Part shown: piece after piece, positions 7,109 to 9,447 of the stretch
How the letters are laid out: each line of letters opens with the position of its first letter
Position numbering within the stretch: position 1 is the first letter of the stretch
NCBI GenBank assembly: GCA_003532715.1
Contig: DOEZ01000523.1
Coordinates: 1 to 9,447 of the forward strand
Source: Planctomycetaceae bacterium
Lineage (GTDB): Bacteria > Planctomycetota > Planctomycetia > Pirellulales > Thermoguttaceae
Reading direction: 5' to 3'
DNA: 9,447 nt
Made by a program: the position numbers and the translations under genes
The notes under the pieces: model-generated
The model's database searches: none
The model's input: only the letters and a program-made list of their open reading frames with translations
What the model was told of the DNA's origin: nothing

Positions 7109-7351
7109 ACCGCCGAGACGCCGCGACGCAGAGAAAAGGAAACGAGGGAGAACGAGGACCAGTTTAGCTCGGTTTATGCACGACGCTGGTAAGTAGCGCG
7201 CAGTGTGCGAAGTAGCAGCCCGAAGCACAAGCGAGGACCGTGAAGCAACTTATCCTCGCTTGCGCTTCGGGCTGGTGTTACTTCATGGATGATCCGGGCC
7301 AAAACGGGCCCCCCAGTCCCCAATCCCTCTGCGTCTCCGCGTCTCGGCGGT
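7109..7351. repeat. Outer inverted repeat pair, 25-bp arms, 23/25 matched
   Basis: The left arm 7109-7133 begins ACCGCCGAGACGC and ends GACGCAGAG. The right arm 7327-7351 is its reverse complement with two mismatches. The arms are 193 nt apart and enclose another hairpin. The left arm is followed by an A-rich patch; beyond the right arm on the plus strand there are seven A's. No target-site duplication is visible outside the arms. Confidence 0.8.
7209..7284. repeat. Inner large stem-loop, 22-bp stem with one mismatch plus a 6-bp extension
   Basis: Arms 7216-7237 and 7253-7274 (CAGCCCGAAGC...GCGAGGA against its reverse complement) differ at one position and leave a 15-nt loop. Beyond an asymmetric internal loop, GAAGTA (7209-7214) pairs with TACTTC (7279-7284). 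A related single arm occurs at 9106-9125. The structure resembles a REP-like palindromic element. Confidence 0.85.
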
Positions 7352-7448
7352 AAAAAAACAACATCTGCTCACCAATGTTGACGCGCGCCAAAGCGATAGG
7401 CGGCGTGTCCAAAATCGGGGTTTGTGATTCGGCGACGATGGGTTAGAT

Positions 7449-7465
7449 TTTGTAAATGTTACAAA
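7449..7465. promoter_or_regulatory. Perfect 17-nt palindrome, candidate operator
   Basis: TTTGTAA, ATG, TTACAAA: two perfect 7-nt arms around a 3-nt centre, in a locally AT-rich patch about 180 nt before the metalloprotease start. The size and symmetry fit a binding site for a dimeric repressor or activator. No regulator gene is in the window, so the binder is unknown. Confidence 0.35.
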
Positions 7466-7643
7466 CGTCCGTGGTGCCGGTCGGCCGTGGTTTTTGTTGG
7501 CGACGTTGCGAAAAGCCCGACACAACCCGTCCGATTCGGCATTCGGTGAACGTTTGGCGCGACGTTTGCATCGTTGAGCCGACGTTCACGGCGGCCGCAT
7601 GGATGGGCCGACGACATTCTCAACTTATTCGAGGCGCAAGAGC

Positions 7644-9077
7644 ATGGAAGCTCGCATCACTGCCCGGGCGGCGTCGCTCGCCGCCGGTTCGGCGCGTTCC
7701 CTCCGCATTTTCTGCTTGCTGGTTCTGCTGGCCTGCTCGATGGGCGCCAGCGTTCGCAGTCGCAACTTCGTCATTCAGACCGACGACCCGGCCATGGCTC
7801 GTCAGTTTTCCGAGACGGCCGAGCGGTGTCGCCGCGAATTGGCCGTCTCGTGGCTTGGCAAGGAAATGCCCGACTGGGCCGCCCCGTGCGTCATGTCGGT
7901 CCGCGTGGGGCCGAACTTGGGCGCGGGCGGATCGACCAGCTTCGTGTTCGATCGGGGCGAGGTGTTCGGCTGGCGAATGAGCATCCAAGGCTCGCGCGAG
8001 CGGATCATCGATTCGGTGCTGCCGCATGAAATCACGCACATGATTCTGGCAAGCCGCTTCCGCCGCCCGCTGCCGCGCTGGGCCGACGAAGGGGCTGCCA
8101 CCAGCACGGAATACGAAGGCGAACTCAAAAAACACAATCGCATGCTCAACGAGTTTCTCACCACGGGCCGAGGGCTACCGTTCAATCGCATGTTCGCCAT
8201 GACCGAATACCCTCGCGACGTCATGCCGCTGTATGCCCAAGGATTCTCCGTGGTCGATTACCTGGTCGAGTTGGGCGGTCGGCGGAAGTTCATCGAGTAC
8301 CTGGGCGAGGCGATGGAAACCGAACGCTGGGGCGACACGGCGAAGAAGTATTACGGCATCGCCAGCCTCGGCGAGATGCAGCACCGGTGGCTTGCCTGGG
8401 TCCGCGAGGGTTCGCCCCGGCTCGATCGAACGCCCGAATCGTCGAGTGCAATCATGCTCGCCGGCGCATCGTCGCGCCCGCGTTCCAAGTCGGCCGATTC
8501 ACCCGCGCCGAGTCGCTCGGTACGCCCGACCGGCGCGATGCTGGCCGCCGCGACGCTGCCGAGCACGCCGTCGGCCGCTCTGGCCGGCCGTCGCGCGTGG
8601 CCCGAGCCGAACCTAATCCACCGCGTCCCGCGCAACACCGCGCCGGATGTCGGCGAGGTGGCGTCGGCGGGGTATGACCAAGCGGGCAGCGGATGCCGCC
8701 AGGGAAAAGCGTGCGAGGCAGTCGCATGTGCGGCGAACACGTGCGCGGGCAATGCTTGCGAGGCCAACACGCCCATCGGCGGCGTGCGGGCCACGGGCAC
8801 GCGTGCCGACGGCATGTGGCGGCCGGGCTCTTGCGGCATGTCGGCGCCTGAAGCGACCGAGATGGCGCCGGTCGTCTTCGCGCGGCCGCGAACCACGGTG
8901 CCGGCCGAGGCCTGGCAAGCGCCTCGTGAATCGATCGCGTCGGCGCCGGGCCCCATTCATTCCGAAATGGCGCGTCCCCAGCCGGTCGAGCAAGCTCGGG
9001 AGATCATTCTCGAATGGAGCAAATCAGGCATCGTCGTCGACGACGCGCCGACCACCGGACGAGGCCTGTTGCGGTAG
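7644..9077 (+). CDS. Exported gluzincin-like metalloprotease (HExxH...WxDEG) with low-complexity C-terminal tail
   Basis: The protein is 477 residues from the ATG at 7644, preferred over an in-frame ATG 45 nt upstream because GAGG (7631-7634) precedes it at normal spacing and it places the signal peptide near the N-terminus. Residues 1-35 form an export signal. LVLLAC ending at Cys31 also fits a lipobox, so it may be a lipoprotein. The catalytic core is HEITH (H128, E129, H132) followed 17 residues later by E149 in RWADEG, the zinc ligands of peptidase MA-like gluzincins. YAQGFSVVDYLVELGG (197-212) and the helical segment to about 255 are typical of the planctomycete and myxobacterial relatives I know. 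Residues 262-477 are Ala/Pro/Ser/Arg-rich and probably disordered, with cysteines every five residues at 357-372. The substrate is unknown; a cell-envelope protein is likely. It appears to be a single-gene unit. Confidence 0.85.
   Translation: MEARITARAASLAAGSARSLRIFCLLVLLACSMGASVRSRNFVIQTDDPAMARQFSETAERCRRELAVSWLGKEMPDWAAPCVMSVRVGPNLGAGGSTSFVFDRGEVFGWRMSIQGSRERIIDSVLPHEITHMILASRFRRPLPRWADEGAATSTEYEGELKKHNRMLNEFLTTGRGLPFNRMFAMTEYPRDVMPLYAQGFSVVDYLVELGGRRKFIEYLGEAMETERWGDTAKKYYGIASLGEMQHRWLAWVREGSPRLDRTPESSSAIMLAGASSRPRSKSADSPAPSRSVRPTGAMLAAATLPSTPSAALAGRRAWPEPNLIHRVPRNTAPDVGEVASAGYDQAGSGCRQGKACEAVACAANTCAGNACEANTPIGGVRATGTRADGMWRPGSCGMSAPEATEMAPVVFARPRTTVPAEAWQAPRESIASAPGPIHSEMARPQPVEQAREIILEWSKSGIVVDDAPTTGRGLLR
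8712..8771 (+). repeat. Four degenerate 15-bp repeats encoding Cys pentads in the protease tail
   Basis: Codons 357-376 of the metalloprotease read CEAVA, CAANT, CAGNA, CEANT, so cysteine recurs exactly every five residues, and a further Cys351 precedes them. The DNA units share TGC at the start and a GGC/GCG-rich middle but have diverged. Confidence 0.65.
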
Positions 9078-9105
9078 CCCGACTTATCCACGATACGCAC
9101 ACTAA

Positions 9106-9125
9106 CCCGAAGCGCCAGCGAGAGG
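9106..9125 (+). repeat. Single copy of the CCCGAAGCG repeat arm
   Basis: CCCGAAGCGCCAGCGAGAGG matches the right arm (reverse complement) of the 7209-7284 hairpin over most of its length, with one substitution and a GA insertion. No partner arm follows, so it is a half element. Confidence 0.55.
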
Positions 9126-9208
9126 AGTGTAACGAGTTATCGTCAACGGCGATGTCGGCTGACACTCTGCACACCACAGCGAAATCCCAGAATCGTGAAT
9201 AATATCCG

Positions 9209-9238
9209 GGCGAGTGGCCTCCGCATTCTTCACTCGCC
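9209..9238 (+). other. 8-bp perfect stem-loop downstream of the metalloprotease
   Basis: GGCGAGTG (9209-9216) pairs with CACTCGCC (9231-9238) around a 14-nt loop, about 130 nt after the protease stop. No T-run follows, so termination is possible but not shown. Confidence 0.35.
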
Positions 9239-9248
9239 GCGCAAGAAC

Positions 9249-9315
9249 TCACCGCCAAGCTGCAAAGAGCGCGAAGACGAAACCAACCTTCGCGCTCTTC
9301 GCGCCTTGGCGGTGA
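9249..9315. repeat. Long hairpin, 28-nt arms with three mismatches and an 11-nt loop
   Basis: Arms 9249-9276 and 9288-9315 pair except at three central positions; TCACCGCCAAG and AAGAGCGCGAAG are perfectly matched blocks. The outer sequence (TCACCGCC-AAG-GCGCGAAGA on the reverse of the right arm) resembles the arms of the 7109-7351 pair (TCACCGCC-GAG-ACGC), so the two probably belong to one palindromic repeat family. Confidence 0.85.
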
Positions 9316-9374
9316 AAAGACAGGCGGTTCGGGGCAAGGTAACGCTCAAGGTAACGTTCACCGGATGACGCAAC

Positions 9375-9399
9375 AAAAACGGCCGGGAACGCCAGCCGT
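9375..9399 (-). terminator. Intrinsic terminator of the tRNA gene
   Basis: On the minus strand ACGGCTGG (9399-9392) pairs with CCGGCCGT (9386-9379), including one G-U pair, around a 5-nt loop CGTTC. A T-run (to 9375) follows directly. It starts 22 nt after the tRNA 3' end, as expected for a tRNA transcript. Confidence 0.8.
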
Positions 9400-9420
9400 A
9401 AGTCTTTGTTCGGAAAAAAG

Positions 9421-9447
9421 TACCGGAGGCCGGACTTGAACCGGCAC
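9421..9447 (-). tRNA. 3' end of a tRNA, probably tRNA-Leu; rest outside window
   Basis: On the minus strand the T arm is complete: GCCGG (9445-9441), the 7-nt loop TTCAAGT (9440-9434) and CCGGC (9433-9429). The 3' acceptor strand CTCCGGT (9428-9422) and discriminator A (9421) follow. CCA is not encoded; the next bases are CTT. The GTGCCGGTTCAAGTCC style suggests a long-variable-arm tRNA such as Leu, but the anticodon lies beyond the right edge, so the isotype is a guess. Confidence 0.85.

Larger units (their letters stand above)
7059..7643. other. Repeat-rich intergenic region
   Basis: This 585-nt spacer contains an outer 25-bp inverted repeat (7109-7133 with 7327-7351), a strong inner hairpin (7209-7284) and a 17-nt palindrome (7449-7465). 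A frame starting at 7456 continues out of frame into the next gene; it has no ribosome site or recognisable domain and is treated as spurious. The rest shows nothing I can name. Confidence 0.6.
9078..9420. other. Repeat-rich spacer between the metalloprotease and tRNA genes
   Basis: These 343 nt separate two converging genes. They contain a single repeat arm (9106-9125), an 8-bp stem-loop (9209-9238), a 28-bp-arm hairpin (9249-9315) and a tRNA terminator (9375-9399). I see no gene; the short frames here are unsupported. Confidence 0.6.

Noticed and set aside
7109..7351. MITE with terminal inverted repeats
   Set aside because: The 25-bp arms look like transposon ends, but no target-site duplication is visible next to them and the arms match the 9249-9315 hairpin, which has no internal cargo. 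A palindromic repeat family explains both better.
7456..7980. Small plus-strand gene before the metalloprotease
   Set aside because: No ribosome site, its start lies inside the 7449-7465 palindrome, and it overlaps the protease in another frame with no recognisable domain.
1..9447. CRISPR array, insertion sequence or prophage
   Set aside because: No regularly spaced direct repeats of CRISPR length, no transposase or integrase reading frame, and no phage structural gene are visible on either strand.

Overview
The window is GC-rich DNA with long intergenic spacers full of inverted repeats. Its gene set (a secreted DUF2961 protein, a DUF2007/zinc-ribbon protein, an exported HExxH protein with a WxDEG motif, an NDP-forming acyl-CoA synthetase) suggests a planctomycete, probably of the Pirellulales. 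This assignment rests on gene content and style only; no marker gene is present.

Layout: (1) 1-1615, minus strand: the N-terminal 538 codons of a fused ADP-forming acetate/acyl-CoA synthetase, running off the left edge. (2) 1616-1981: a divergent promoter region. (3) 1982-3127, plus: a secreted DUF2961/GH172-type glycosidase. (4) 3128-3558: a spacer with a possible promoter. (5) 3559-6321, plus: a complete 920-residue MmeI-family (type IIL) restriction-modification enzyme with intact nuclease and N6-adenine methyltransferase motifs. (6) 6318-7058, plus: a DUF2007 + zinc-ribbon + C-terminal membrane-anchor protein whose start overlaps the MmeI stop by 4 nt. (7) 7059-7643: a spacer with nested inverted repeats and a small perfect palindrome. 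(8) 7644-9077, plus: an exported, possibly lipid-anchored gluzincin-like metalloprotease with an Ala/Pro-rich tail holding regularly spaced cysteines. (9) 9078-9420: a repeat-rich spacer with a tRNA terminator. (10) 9421 to the right edge, minus: the 3' end of a tRNA, probably tRNA-Leu.

The most informative unit is the MmeI-like enzyme with its overlapping downstream gene. The enzyme should methylate one strand of its site and cut unmethylated DNA from a single polypeptide, so it needs no partner. The translationally coupled membrane-anchored zinc-ribbon protein is therefore an unexplained companion. Residues K812 and D814 fall where, as I recall, MmeI residues set the last base of the recognition site. 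They predict a site ending in A-G, not the A-C of MmeI. The other genes look like independent single-gene transcription units. I found no CRISPR array, insertion sequence or phage module.
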